A DNA stretch of 64,000 nt from Helcococcus bovis (GTDB taxonomy: Bacteria > Bacillota > Clostridia > Tissierellales > Peptoniphilaceae): the NCBI RefSeq assembly GCF_046035435.1, contig NZ_JBFNFH010000006.1; one strand, 5' to 3'. The notes under the pieces are model-generated. The model did no database searches. It was not told where the DNA came from and was given only the letters and a program-made list of their open reading frames with translations. A program made the position numbers and the translations under genes. Shown here piece after piece: positions 1-8,638 of the stretch. The number at the start of each line of letters is the position of its first letter. The stretch's first letter is position 1.

Positions 1-1
1 G

Positions 2-199
2 AATTCTATCCCTGCTATGAAACTAGTACCAGCTTATAAGAAGAAAGTTAATAAATTAATTACAAATAAATTGAATAACAATTCTCAAAATAAATCAGTT
101 AATCCGAATACTGGTGATTCTGGAATATATTCTACTTTAGCAATATTATTCACGGCAGGTGCACTACTTTTAGTATTAAGAAGAAAAAAAATTAAATAG
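2..199 (+). CDS. Cell-wall-anchored surface protein, C-terminal end (partial)
   Basis: The reading frame is already open at the window edge, so only the last 65 codons or so are seen. The end has the layout of a sortase substrate: an NPNTGD sorting motif, a hydrophobic stretch of about 20 residues and a basic RRKK tail. The protein is therefore expected to be cleaved by sortase and linked to peptidoglycan. NPxTG in place of LPxTG is common in anaerobic Gram-positive cocci (family knowledge). The function of the exposed part lies outside the window. Confidence 0.8.
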   Translation, partial: NSIPAMKLVPAYKKKVNKLITNKLNNNSQNKSVNPNTGDSGIYSTLAILFTAGALLLVLRRKKIK

Positions 200-230
200 A
201 TTTAATTATTTTCTATTTAATAAATAAATA

Positions 231-274
231 GGACCATTATAAGATGTATTTACACATTTTATAATGGTTCTTTG
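231..274 (+). terminator. Hairpin terminator after the surface-protein gene
   Basis: Two arms, 231-247 and 254-270, pair with about 15 of 17 matches around a 6-nt loop and are followed by TTTG. The distal arm overlaps the left end of the ISL3 element at about 266, so part of the stem may be supplied by the inserted element. Confidence 0.55.
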
Positions 275-1801
275 TCAAATATCCATAGGGCACAAGTAGT
301 GTTGGTGAAGAATTAAAATAACATATTGAGAGAATTAGAGAGTAAAATTTCTAATTCTCTTTTTTAATTTCTTAACATCTTTTTAAGTTTTCTAGTAATT
401 AATATTCTGTTTCTAAAGTGAAAGAATGATTTGTATCCAAAAGCTACTCTTTTAAGTGCTTTAATAAAATTGTTAATTCCTTCTGTAAATCCATTAGAAT
501 ACCTGTAGGCTATAGCATTTTTAACATAATCAAAGTCCTTTAGAAGAGTTTTAATAGCAGTTTGCATGTAGTTAGATCCTTTATCCTTAAAGTTTTCTAA
601 ATGAATTTTTAAAATATCAGCATTTTTAGAATTGATATCATTTAATAATATTTGATAAATTTCATAAGTATCTTCAAGTGATTTATCAATTTCCATAGAT
701 CTATGAACTACACCTGCTTGTGAAATTAAATCTTTAAAATGAACAAATCTATTGTAATTATCAGCATCTAATTCACTAAAGTTCTTTTGAAATAACTTCC
801 AATATCTTTTTAATCTTTTGTAATACATACTAGAAGTAGGTAATTTTTTCATTACTTCAATTCTAGTCTAGTTAAAATCCCTAGAAAGATTGTTAACAAT
901 ATGAAATCTGTCAAATATGATTTTTGCATTAGGTAAAAGCTTTTTAATTAAAGTAATATATGGTTTGTACATATCAATAACAATAGTTTTAACACTTCTT
1001 CTAGCATTTTTACTAAATTTAGAAAAGTATTTAATTAAAAATGGAAGTTGCTTATTCTCTACAATGTCAAAAACTTCAGAACTATATAAATCAGTAATGA
1101 TAAAGCTCATAGCACCTTTAGCATCTTTAGTAGAAGCAAATTCATCAAAAGATAGATGTTTAGGTAAAAAATTTTTCTTTGGAGAAAATTCCTTAAAAGC
1201 ATTATTAATATATCTAGAAACAGTAGAATGAGATACATTGAGAATTTTAGCAATATCTTTTTCACTGATTTTTTTAGAAATAGTGTCTAAAACACCTAAT
1301 TTAAGCCTTTTAGAAATTGAGTGGAACTTATCCACAACATTAGTTTCTGCAACAAATGTAGACTTACAGAATTTACATAAAAATCTTTGTTTTTTTAATT
1401 TAATGGCAGTAGGCTCACCATTAATACTTGATAAACGAACAAGAGTATCCTTAAATCCATGTTTGATAATATTGGAATGGTTAATATTACCACATTTAGG
1501 GCAAAATGTAGCCTTGTATGATAAAACAGCTTCATGAATATTGGTATTTAACTTATTAATTTTTTTATTGTAAATATTACCTAAAAAAGTGATATTTTCA
1601 TCTTTAATTGAAAGTGTTTTTGATATATAATTAGAAATGTTAGTAGACATTGTGTACTCCTTTATTTTTGTGTTGTTACTTTAATTTTAGGATAAAATTT
1701 ACACTTTGTCTTCTAATTTTTTTATTTTAAAATAAAAAGTACCCATAGGGCACAAGCAGTGAAGGTGAATTTTATACACCAACACTATTTATTGTAGAGC
1801 C
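266..1801 (-). mobile_element. ISL3-family insertion sequence
   Basis: The ends are related inverted repeats. The left end starts GGTTCTTTGTCAAATA at 266; the right end read inward from 1801 starts GGCTCTACAATAAATA, and both carry AGTGTTGGTG slightly further in. A second motif, CATAGGGCACAAG, is present near both ends in the same orientation (about 283-295 and 1744-1756). The element carries one transposase gene of ISL3 type. No convincing 8-bp target duplication is visible (flanks TTTATAAT and ATAAAAAA), so the exact borders are uncertain by several bases. Confidence 0.7.
364..1650 (-). pseudogene. ISL3-family transposase interrupted by an amber codon
   Basis: The two open segments 1650-868 and 852-364 are in the same frame. 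They are separated only by TAG at 870-868 and five sense codons. Read through, they give one protein of about 428 residues, the usual size for ISL3 transposases. The N-terminal part has the Cys zinc-binding region (FCPKCGN, then FLCKFC), a helix-turn-helix (KILNVSHSTVSRYI) and the start of the DDE domain; the C-terminal part completes it. The stop follows RDFN, where relatives have a charged or polar residue. It is a simple nonsense change, so the copy is probably inactive unless the codon is suppressed. Confidence 0.8.
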
Positions 1802-1810
1802 ATAAAAAAT

Positions 1811-1870
1811 TGCATATCCACCTCTGAAACTCCTTTAGGAGTGAGAAATCGTGGCGTAAGCAAATTTTTT
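1811..1870. terminator. Bidirectional terminator between the IS and the glycosyltransferase operon
   Basis: A branched palindrome: outer arms TTGC..CCAC and GTGG..GCAA enclose an inner hairpin ACTCC-TTTA-GGAGT. It is followed by a T run on the plus strand and by TTTTTT on the minus strand. It lies directly after the stop codon of the minus-strand glycosyltransferase gene and can stop transcription from both sides. Confidence 0.6.
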
Positions 1871-1871
1871 T

Positions 1872-2810
1872 TTATTTATTATTTTTTAGAATATTTTTAA
1901 TAATATAATGTGGTCTTTTCTTTACTTCTATATATGTTTTAGCAAGATATTCCCCAAGTATACCAATGCAAATAAGTTGAATACCTGATAAAAGTAGTAT
2001 CAAACTCACTATTGAAGCATAACCTTCGACATTTATACCTATAAATAATTTTTGTATTATGATCCAAAACATATAAATTAAAGATATAAAAGAAGTTATC
2101 ATTCCTAAAAAAGTGGCAAATTTTAGAGGAGCTGTACTATAACCTACAAACCCCTCAATTGCATATTTTGTAAGACTCTTGAATGACCACGTAGTTTTCC
2201 CAAATTTTCTTTCTTCAACTTCATAAGGAATGTAATGAGCATTAAATCCAACCCATGAAAATATTCCTTTAGAAAATCTGTGATATTCATCTAAATCTAT
2301 TATTGATTCGGCAACATTTCTCCTAAATGTTCTAAAATCAGAAGCGTTTTTCTCAAATTTTGTATCACTTATCTTATTAATCAAGGAATAAAATAAGCTC
2401 TTAAATCCAGTTAAAATTTTTCCTTCTTTTCTCTTTTTTTGATAGGCAGAAACTAAATCTAAATCTTCATTATTTTCTAAAATCTCAACCATTTCATTAA
2501 CATATTTAGGATGTTGTTGCATATCCGCATCAATTAGAGAAATATAATCTCCGGATGCATTTTTTAATCCTGCTAAAATTGCAGATTCTTTACCAAAATT
2601 CCTAGAAAAATTTATTGCGATAATTTCATCATTAGGATTATTTGTTACTAATGAAGTAATTTCATCAAAAGTTTTATCTTTGCTTCCATCATTTATATAA
2701 ATAAATTCATATTTAAAATTAGGATTTAATCTATTTTTGCATAGTTCAAAAAATGGATGTATATTTTTTTCCTCATTAAAACAAGGCATAACTAAAGTAA
2801 TTTTTTTCAT
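1872..2810 (-). CDS. Family 2 glycosyltransferase, GtrB/DPM1-like
   Basis: A 312-residue enzyme of the polyprenyl-phosphate glycosyltransferase type. The N-terminal GT-A fold is seen in VMPCFNEEKNI and YINDGSKD, and the metal-binding motif is DADMQQHP near residue 95. Two C-terminal hydrophobic segments (about residues 230-250 and 265-290) anchor it in the membrane. The family transfers a sugar from a nucleotide donor to undecaprenyl phosphate on the inner face of the membrane. It starts 9 bases after the GtrII-like gene and is surely cotranscribed with it, so the pair should decorate a cell-surface polymer. The sugar and the acceptor cannot be told from the sequence. Confidence 0.85.
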   Translation of the reverse strand: MKKITLVMPCFNEEKNIHPFFELCKNRLNPNFKYEFIYINDGSKDKTFDEITSLVTNNPNDEIIAINFSRNFGKESAILAGLKNASGDYISLIDADMQQHPKYVNEMVEILENNEDLDLVSAYQKKRKEGKILTGFKSLFYSLINKISDTKFEKNASDFRTFRRNVAESIIDLDEYHRFSKGIFSWVGFNAHYIPYEVEERKFGKTTWSFKSLTKYAIEGFVGYSTAPLKFATFLGMITSFISLIYMFWIIIQKLFIGINVEGYASIVSLILLLSGIQLICIGILGEYLAKTYIEVKKRPHYIIKNILKNNK

Positions 2811-2819
2811 AATTTTCTC

Positions 2820-4376
2820 CTAATCTAAGTTTTTAAATTTAATATAAATAGTGTCATTAATCATCTGAATAGAATCCTTTGCTGGATAATTAGGTAAAGC
2901 ATTCATCATATCTTTTAGATGTTTATTTTCTTCATTAATTTCATCATAATCTTTTATAGGATTTTGGAAACCTAAAAATCGTACAGGATAATAAATAAAT
3001 GAGTAAAGCCTTGTTAGATGATTTGCAATTATAAATGGTTCAACATCTCTAGTATCAATTTTTTCAGTAAACCAAGTTCTTGAGTCTGGATTGCCCCAAA
3101 ATACTATTTGAGTTTTTTCGGTATATCCATCAACTGCTTCAATTCGTGAAATTATCCTATTTCCATATGCGTTTGAATTTTCGTTTGTAAGACCTACCTT
3201 AAAATATGTTTTATTTGTTACATATATATTGTTATAAACTGATAAGAATGACGTTAAAGTCAATACTGCAACAGCGTAGTAAACTAATTGTGGTATCTTG
3301 TGAGAAATTTTAAATTCATCACTAATCTTTAATACATAATCAATCAACACCAATGGTAGTATAAACACAACTGTATATCCGTAAAGCATTCTTAACATTA
3401 CACCTGCCTGCCATGACATTATATAAATTACATTAATTGCAATAGGAAATACTAAAATTAAAAATGTAAGTAATCCCCATTTTTCTTTGCTTATTTTTGA
3501 AGTTTTTGCAATATATACAAATAAATAAATCGTTAGTAAGAATGCAAAAACAAACAAATATGGCATGAATACAAAATGATAATTAAATTCTTTTCCAATA
3601 AAGAAATTAAACATTCCTTTATATGTACTAAATATAATAGTATGAATTTTATTAATAGGTAAAGACCCCATTGTATCTAAACCTTTGTAATCTACAAGTA
3701 AATGTCCAAAAATGCCTCTTGAAATTATCAAATACATAGCTAAAGCTACAATAAAGCTAATAGCTGTTTTGCAAAGCAAAATAATCATTTCCTTAAAATT
3801 ATCTTTTTTTGTAAATAATTCAGTAATTATATACAAAATAATTAAACCGGCAGCATATCCTAAATAAGTTTGGTATATCCCAAGTGAAAGTGTAAGTAAT
3901 ATACTTGAAAATATAAATCCTTTTTCATATTTTACAAGTATAAATGCTGCTAATCCTGCAAGCATTGCGCCAAACTGATAAGCATCTTGACTATTCATGA
4001 ATGGCATTAATGATCCAAGTGTAGGGAATGTAACTAATATCCCTGAAATTAAAATTGTATTAATTTTAGATTTTATATTAAACATTGAAACAACAAGGCA
4101 GGACATAATAGCTGTATAAAAAATGGTTAAAAATCCATTCAACCATGGCATACTAAATTCACTACTTATTGCAGCAGGAAATTGTAAAAACCAACGTCCA
4201 GAAGTCGTTCTATCCATATTATCTACTAATTGAACTATATCATCTAAATTTACCCATTTATTTGTCATCATATATATATGACATATTAGTCCAATTATTA
4301 TAGTAGAAGTAAAAGCTATTTTTACATTTTTTGATAATCCGTTATAATAATTTTTTATTTTTTCGTGTATAAACAT
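2820..4376 (-). CDS. GtrII-like membrane glucosyltransferase
   Basis: A 518-residue protein with about ten predicted membrane spans and a soluble C-terminal part. The N-terminal region NKWVNLDDIVQL followed by SGRWFL matches the GtrII family (glucosyl transferase of O-antigen and teichoic-acid decoration systems). Such proteins take the sugar from its lipid carrier outside the membrane and attach it to the polymer. It is the first gene of the operon; an AAGGAG site precedes the ATG and a possible -10 (ATTATA on the plus strand) lies at 4405-4410. A GtrA flippase, often the third partner, is not present next to it. Confidence 0.8.
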   Translation of the reverse strand: MFIHEKIKNYYNGLSKNVKIAFTSTIIIGLICHIYMMTNKWVNLDDIVQLVDNMDRTTSGRWFLQFPAAISSEFSMPWLNGFLTIFYTAIMSCLVVSMFNIKSKINTILISGILVTFPTLGSLMPFMNSQDAYQFGAMLAGLAAFILVKYEKGFIFSSILLTLSLGIYQTYLGYAAGLIILYIITELFTKKDNFKEMIILLCKTAISFIVALAMYLIISRGIFGHLLVDYKGLDTMGSLPINKIHTIIFSTYKGMFNFFIGKEFNYHFVFMPYLFVFAFLLTIYLFVYIAKTSKISKEKWGLLTFLILVFPIAINVIYIMSWQAGVMLRMLYGYTVVFILPLVLIDYVLKISDEFKISHKIPQLVYYAVAVLTLTSFLSVYNNIYVTNKTYFKVGLTNENSNAYGNRIISRIEAVDGYTEKTQIVFWGNPDSRTWFTEKIDTRDVEPFIIANHLTRLYSFIYYPVRFLGFQNPIKDYDEINEENKHLKDMMNALPNYPAKDSIQMINDTIYIKFKNLD

Positions 4377-4449
4377 AGTAACTCCTTATTGCTTTATACA
4401 TATAATTATATAGAATTTTATTTTAATTTTCTATTACATATTATTTTTA

Positions 4450-4478
4450 TTGTAATTATTTATGGATTTGTGTATAAT
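4450..4478 (+). promoter_or_regulatory. Sigma-A-type promoter of the dnaJ-clpB operon
   Basis: TTGTAA at 4450-4455 and TATAAT at 4473-4478 are separated by exactly 17 bases. The expected start of transcription, about 4485, falls at the edge of the CtsR box. Confidence 0.75.
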
Positions 4479-4486
4479 ATAATTAA

Positions 4487-4503
4487 AGTCAAAGATAGTC
4501 AAA
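4487..4503 (+). promoter_or_regulatory. CtsR operator
   Basis: AGTCAAAGATAGTCAAA is a perfect tandem heptamer of the CtsR type (RGTCAAA-NAN-RGTCAAA). It lies directly downstream of the -10 box of the dnaJ-clpB promoter, where bound repressor would block initiation. CtsR controls clp genes in many Firmicutes (established), so heat-shock derepression is inferred here. Confidence 0.85.
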
Positions 4504-4547
4504 TATTATTTAGGCCTTAAAAAAGTTACAGAGATGAAGGAGAAGAG

Positions 4548-5435
4548 ATGAAGTACAGAGATTATTATGAAGTTTTGGGAGTTTCAAAGAGTGCTACTCC
4601 TCAAGAGATTAAAAAAGCATATAGAAAATTAGCGAAAAAATACCATCCAGATTTAAATGGTGGTAGTGAGGAAGCAGCGGAAAAGTTAAAAGAAGTAAAT
4701 GAAGCTTACGATGTGCTTTCAGATGAAAATAAAAAACAAAAATATGATCAATTTGGATCTGCATATCAAGACGGAATGAACTTCGATCCATCACAATACG
4801 GATATACATACACTAGTGGATCAGGAGGATTCTCAGATTTCTTTGAAACTATTTTTGGAGGCGGAGGATTTTCCGGAGCAAAAAATTTCGGAGGAGGATT
4901 TTCAGCATCCGATCTATTTAGTGGATTTGGAGGAAGAGGAAAGCAACATAGAAACAGATATGATTTAGAACAGTATATATCACTTGAAGATGCATATAAA
5001 GGTGGACAAAGAGAAGTCTACGCATCCTTAGGAGGAGAAAATAAAAAGATAGAGATTAAATGGCCAGCAGGCATTACAAACGGAAAGAAGATAAAAGTTA
5101 AGGGAGATAAGTATGGTATAGATGGCGATATTTATGTAAAAATAAATATTGATTCAGAAGATGAATTAGAAGGAATAGATATTATAAAAAATGTTGAAAT
5201 CTATCCTTGGGAAGCATACTTTGGTACAAAAAAGACTGTAGAAACATTAGAAGGAAAAATCAAAGTTAAGATTCCTGCAAACATTCAAACTGACAAAAAG
5301 ATAAAAATAGCTAAAAAAGGATTTAAGGATATGAAATCAAATATAGGTGACTTGTATTTGAGGATAAAAATTGTAAATCCAACAAATTTAGATAAAGAAA
5401 AAGAAGAAATATATAGACAATTAATGGAGGAATAA
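4548..5435 (+). CDS. DnaJ-family co-chaperone without zinc finger (CbpA type)
   Basis: A 295-residue J-domain protein. The J domain occupies residues 1-70 with the HPD motif in KKYHPDLNGG. It is followed by a Gly/Phe-rich linker (about 80-140) and the C-terminal substrate-binding domains. The four CxxCxGxG zinc repeats of classical DnaJ are absent, so it is a class II (CbpA-like) member. It should stimulate DnaK ATPase and hand over unfolded clients. A good AAGGAG site (4537-4542) supports the start. The gene is one base from clpB, so the two are cotranscribed from the CtsR-controlled promoter and form a disaggregation pair. Confidence 0.88.
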   Translation: MKYRDYYEVLGVSKSATPQEIKKAYRKLAKKYHPDLNGGSEEAAEKLKEVNEAYDVLSDENKKQKYDQFGSAYQDGMNFDPSQYGYTYTSGSGGFSDFFETIFGGGGFSGAKNFGGGFSASDLFSGFGGRGKQHRNRYDLEQYISLEDAYKGGQREVYASLGGENKKIEIKWPAGITNGKKIKVKGDKYGIDGDIYVKINIDSEDELEGIDIIKNVEIYPWEAYFGTKKTVETLEGKIKVKIPANIQTDKKIKIAKKGFKDMKSNIGDLYLRIKIVNPTNLDKEKEEIYRQLMEE

Positions 5436-5436
5436 T

Positions 5437-8001
5437 ATGGATATGAACAAATTTTCAAAAAAGACATTAGAGTACATTGAAAAATCACAAAATATGGCAA
5501 TTAAAAATTCAAATCCAGAACTTAATGAAAAACATTTAGTTTTTTCTATGTTCTTTGATTCGGATAGCTTGATTTATAGATTAGTAAATTTAATGACTAA
5601 AAAAAGTGATAAAATACGAAATGAATTAAAAGTATTAGTTGAGAAAATGCCTCAACAATCAGGAGGAAGTCTAAGTGCAAGCACAGTATACCAAAGAGTT
5701 TTGTTGAAGGCAGAAGATGAAGCTAGTGAATTAAAAGATAGCTATATTGGATTAGAACATATATTTTTAGCATTATTAAAAGAAAAAAATAATGAAGTTG
5801 TAGATTTGTTAAACAACTATGGGATTAACTATAAAACATTTAAGGCTAAATTGGAAGAATTTAAGAAAGATAAGCAAAATACAGCAGGACAACCAGAAGA
5901 AAGTAGCCTTTCAAAATACACAATTGATTTGACACAAAGTGCTAGAGAGGGGAAAATTGACCCAATAATTGGACGTGATGAAGAGATAAGATCGGCAATA
6001 AGAATATTATCAAGAAGAACAAAAAATAATCCTGTTTTAATAGGTGAACCTGGTGTAGGTAAGACAGCAGTTGTAGAAGGAATCGCTCAAAGAATTACAA
6101 ACAATGACGTGCCTGAAAATCTGAAAAATGTAAAATTACTAACTCTTGATTTGGCAGCTTTAATTGCTGGCGCAAAATACAGAGGTGAATTTGAAGAAAG
6201 ATTGAAAGAAGTTATAAATGAAGTTGAAAATTCAGATGGAGAAATCATTTTATTTATAGATGAAATTCATATGATAGATGGAGCTGGTAAAACTGATGGA
6301 GCAATGGATGCAGGAAACATAATGAAGCCAGCATTATCAAGAGGTTTGATAAAAGTAATAGGTGCTACAACATTAAATGAATATAGACAATATATTGAAA
6401 AAGATGGCGCTTTGGAAAGAAGATTCCAAAAGGTTTTAGTTGATCAACCTTCTGTTGAAGACACAATCTCAATTTTAAGAGGTATCAAAGAAAAATATGA
6501 AATTCATCATGGATTAAGAATTTCAGATTCTGCAGTAATTTCAGCAGCTGTTCTTTCAGATAGATACATTACAGATAGATTTTTACCTGATAAGGCAATT
6601 GATTTGATGGATGAAGCTGCAGCAATGGTAAAGACTGAAATAGATTCGATGCCTCAAGATATTGATGATTTGAGAAGAGAAATTCTACAATTGCAAATAG
6701 AGATAACTGCTCTAAAGAGAGAAACAGATGAATTATCAAAAGAAAGATTAGAATCTTTAGAAAAAGAATTGGCAGAAAAAGATTCTTTATATAATGAAAA
6801 ATTTGCTAAATGGCAAGATTCCAAAAAAGTATTAGAAAAAGTAAATACTGTTAAGACAGAAATTGATAAGATTAAAATTGAAATTGATGAAGCAGAAAGA
6901 AATTATGATTTTGATAAATTATCAAGATTAAAATATGGAAAATTACCAGAATTGCAAAAAGAATTAGAGGAAGCTCAAGAAAAATCTAAAAATGAATCAG
7001 AGTTAAAAGAAGAAGTAACTGATGAAGAAATTGCCGAAGTAGTTTCAAAATGGACCGGCGTACCAGTTACTAAACTTGTGGAATCTGAAAGAGATAAATT
7101 ACTTCATTTAGATGATGACCTTCACTTAAGGGTAATAGGGCAAGATGAAGCAGTTACATCCGTTTCAGAATCAATTATTCGTGCTAGATCAGGGCTAAAA
7201 GATGAAAATAAGCCAATAGGGTCATTTATATTCTTAGGACCAACAGGTGTAGGTAAGACAGAACTTGCAAAAGCACTTACTCAATTAATGTTTGATGATG
7301 AAAGAAACATCGTAAGAATAGATATGTCAGAATATATGGAAAAATATTCAGTATCAAGATTAATTGGTGCTGCGCCTGGATATGTTGGATATGAAGAAGG
7401 CGGACAACTTACAGAAGCTGTAAGAAGAAAACCATACTCTGTAGTTTTATTTGATGAAATTGAAAAAGCACATCCAGATGTATTTAATATTTTACTTCAA
7501 GTACTTGATGACGGTAGACTTACAGATAACCAAGGCCGTACAGTAAACTTCAAAAATACAATTATAATAATGACTTCAAACATCGGATCACAATACCTAC
7601 TAGAAGGAATTGACGAAAATGGAGAAATTAAGCAAGATGCGAAGGATAAGGTAACAAATGAACTAAGACATAATTTCAGACCTGAATTTTTAAACAGAGT
7701 TGATGAAATAGTTATGTTTAAGCCTTTATCAAAAGAAGAAATTTCAAAAATTATAGATTTAGAATTAACAAAAATCACAAATAGACTTGCTCATAGAAAG
7801 ATTACAATTCAAATGCAAGATTCTGCAAAAGAATTTATTATAGAAAATGCATACTCTGCAATTTATGGTGCAAGACCAATTAAGAGATTTTTACAAAAAA
7901 ATATTGAAACGGAAATTGGCAAAAAGTTAATTTCTGGAGAAATAACAGATAAGCAAGAGATAAGTATCAGTGCAGATGAAAATGTATTAAATATAAAATA
8001 A
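5437..8001 (+). CDS. clpB: ATP-dependent disaggregase ClpB
   Basis: An 854-residue class 1 Hsp100 ATPase of normal length. In order it has the N-terminal Clp domain (residues 1-145), AAA module 1 with Walker A GEPGVGKTAV, a coiled-coil middle domain (about 400-520), and AAA module 2 with Walker A GPTGVGKTEL and the C-terminal D2-small domain. The middle domain separates ClpB from ClpC and ClpA, and there is no ClpP-binding tripeptide loop. It threads aggregated proteins with DnaK/DnaJ help. GGAGG lies just before the ATG, overlapping the end of the DnaJ gene. Confidence 0.95.
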   Translation: MDMNKFSKKTLEYIEKSQNMAIKNSNPELNEKHLVFSMFFDSDSLIYRLVNLMTKKSDKIRNELKVLVEKMPQQSGGSLSASTVYQRVLLKAEDEASELKDSYIGLEHIFLALLKEKNNEVVDLLNNYGINYKTFKAKLEEFKKDKQNTAGQPEESSLSKYTIDLTQSAREGKIDPIIGRDEEIRSAIRILSRRTKNNPVLIGEPGVGKTAVVEGIAQRITNNDVPENLKNVKLLTLDLAALIAGAKYRGEFEERLKEVINEVENSDGEIILFIDEIHMIDGAGKTDGAMDAGNIMKPALSRGLIKVIGATTLNEYRQYIEKDGALERRFQKVLVDQPSVEDTISILRGIKEKYEIHHGLRISDSAVISAAVLSDRYITDRFLPDKAIDLMDEAAAMVKTEIDSMPQDIDDLRREILQLQIEITALKRETDELSKERLESLEKELAEKDSLYNEKFAKWQDSKKVLEKVNTVKTEIDKIKIEIDEAERNYDFDKLSRLKYGKLPELQKELEEAQEKSKNESELKEEVTDEEIAEVVSKWTGVPVTKLVESERDKLLHLDDDLHLRVIGQDEAVTSVSESIIRARSGLKDENKPIGSFIFLGPTGVGKTELAKALTQLMFDDERNIVRIDMSEYMEKYSVSRLIGAAPGYVGYEEGGQLTEAVRRKPYSVVLFDEIEKAHPDVFNILLQVLDDGRLTDNQGRTVNFKNTIIIMTSNIGSQYLLEGIDENGEIKQDAKDKVTNELRHNFRPEFLNRVDEIVMFKPLSKEEISKIIDLELTKITNRLAHRKITIQMQDSAKEFIIENAYSAIYGARPIKRFLQKNIETEIGKKLISGEITDKQEISISADENVLNIK

Positions 8002-8121
8002 AATTCTCATTGACGCCACTAGTCCTTGCTCCGTGAAATGCCCATAAAGTTGTAAATAAAAATTCAACTCTATGGGCATTTCACCTAAAGGAGCAGGGGA
8101 GGGGGCTACATGGGAATTTTA
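8000..8121 (+). terminator. Large imperfect palindrome after clpB
   Basis: The segment folds on itself. The outer arms are AAAATTCTCAT and ATGGGAATTTT, the middle arms GCTCC and GGAGC, and the core is a perfect 14-bp stem GTGAAATGCCCATA (8033-8046) with TATGGGCATTTCAC (8071-8084). It probably ends clpB transcription. Its length and GC-rich flanks are more than a simple terminator needs, so a small palindromic repeat element is the alternative. Confidence 0.55.
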
Positions 8122-8225
8122 TATTATATTTAATTAGTGTTTAATATTAAGAATATATTATCAGAAGTAATTTTCCAAAAATAAAAATATATTTTAATAG
8201 TAATAATAGAATTATCTATAAAATT

Positions 8226-8536
8226 GAGACTGTAACAAATTTTGTGTATGAAAATCTTTCTGATTAAGGTAATATAAACTTAATCATGAGGATTTTTTTA
8301 TGGGAAGAAAAAAACCAGAAACAGCAAAAAGTAGATTAGAAAAACAATTAATAGAGTCATACGATATAAAAACTGCTCAAGATATACAAGCAGCATTAAA
8401 AGACTTGCTAGGAGAAACAATAGAAAGCATGTTAAAAGAAGAACTTGATGAGCATTTGGATTATAAATATGGACAAACACCAATTTCAATAAATATAAGA
8501 AATGGAAGTAGTAAAAAAACAGTTAAATCCAGCATT
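8226..8536 (+). mobile_element. IS256-family remnant, left part
   Basis: It begins with an inverted-repeat end (GAGACTGTAACAAATTTTGT at 8226-8245). Its ATTTTGTGTAT and CTGATTAAG blocks recur in reverse complement at the far end of the split element (58507-58543). The body holds the 5' part of the transposase gene. The other part of the element lies 49.7 kb away, beyond the prophage. Confidence 0.75.
8300..8536 (+). pseudogene. IS256-family transposase, N-terminal fragment split by the prophage
   Basis: About 79 codons match the N-terminus of IS256-type (mutator) transposases, including ETIESMLKEELDEHL and the NGSSKKTVKSS region. After KTVKSS the frame runs into unrelated phage sequence. The family continues with GE-E-xIPRDR at this point, and exactly that sequence resumes at 58223. 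The GAGGATTTTTTT leader and ATG give a plausible start. The fragment cannot be functional. Confidence 0.85.
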
Positions 8537-8570
8537 AATAAGTTTTTAATAAGGATACAATTTAACAGCA
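8520..8570 (+). other. attL: left prophage junction
   Basis: Host (IS256) sequence ends at about 8536 and phage sequence begins. The best codon-phase-consistent core is TT at 8535-8536, matched by TT at 58221-58222; joining there restores the transposase frame as KSS-I-GELEINIP. The phage arm carries GATACAATTTA at 8554-8564, 17 bases from the core. Its inverted copy lies 18 bases from the core at the other end. The exact crossover bases are inferred. Confidence 0.7.
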
Positions 8571-8638
8571 CTCATTTCTATATAAAAAAGGGTGCATTAA
8601 AAAAACAGGTCACTCTGACGTGCCTTTAACTTATAGTA

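Noticed and set aside
917..1537. Plus-strand open frames across the ISL3 transposase
   Set aside because: They are the antisense reading of the transposase and resemble no family.
258..1809. 8-bp target-site duplication of the ISL3 element
   Set aside because: The flanking octamers do not match (TTTATAAT and ATAAAAAA), so no duplication is claimed.
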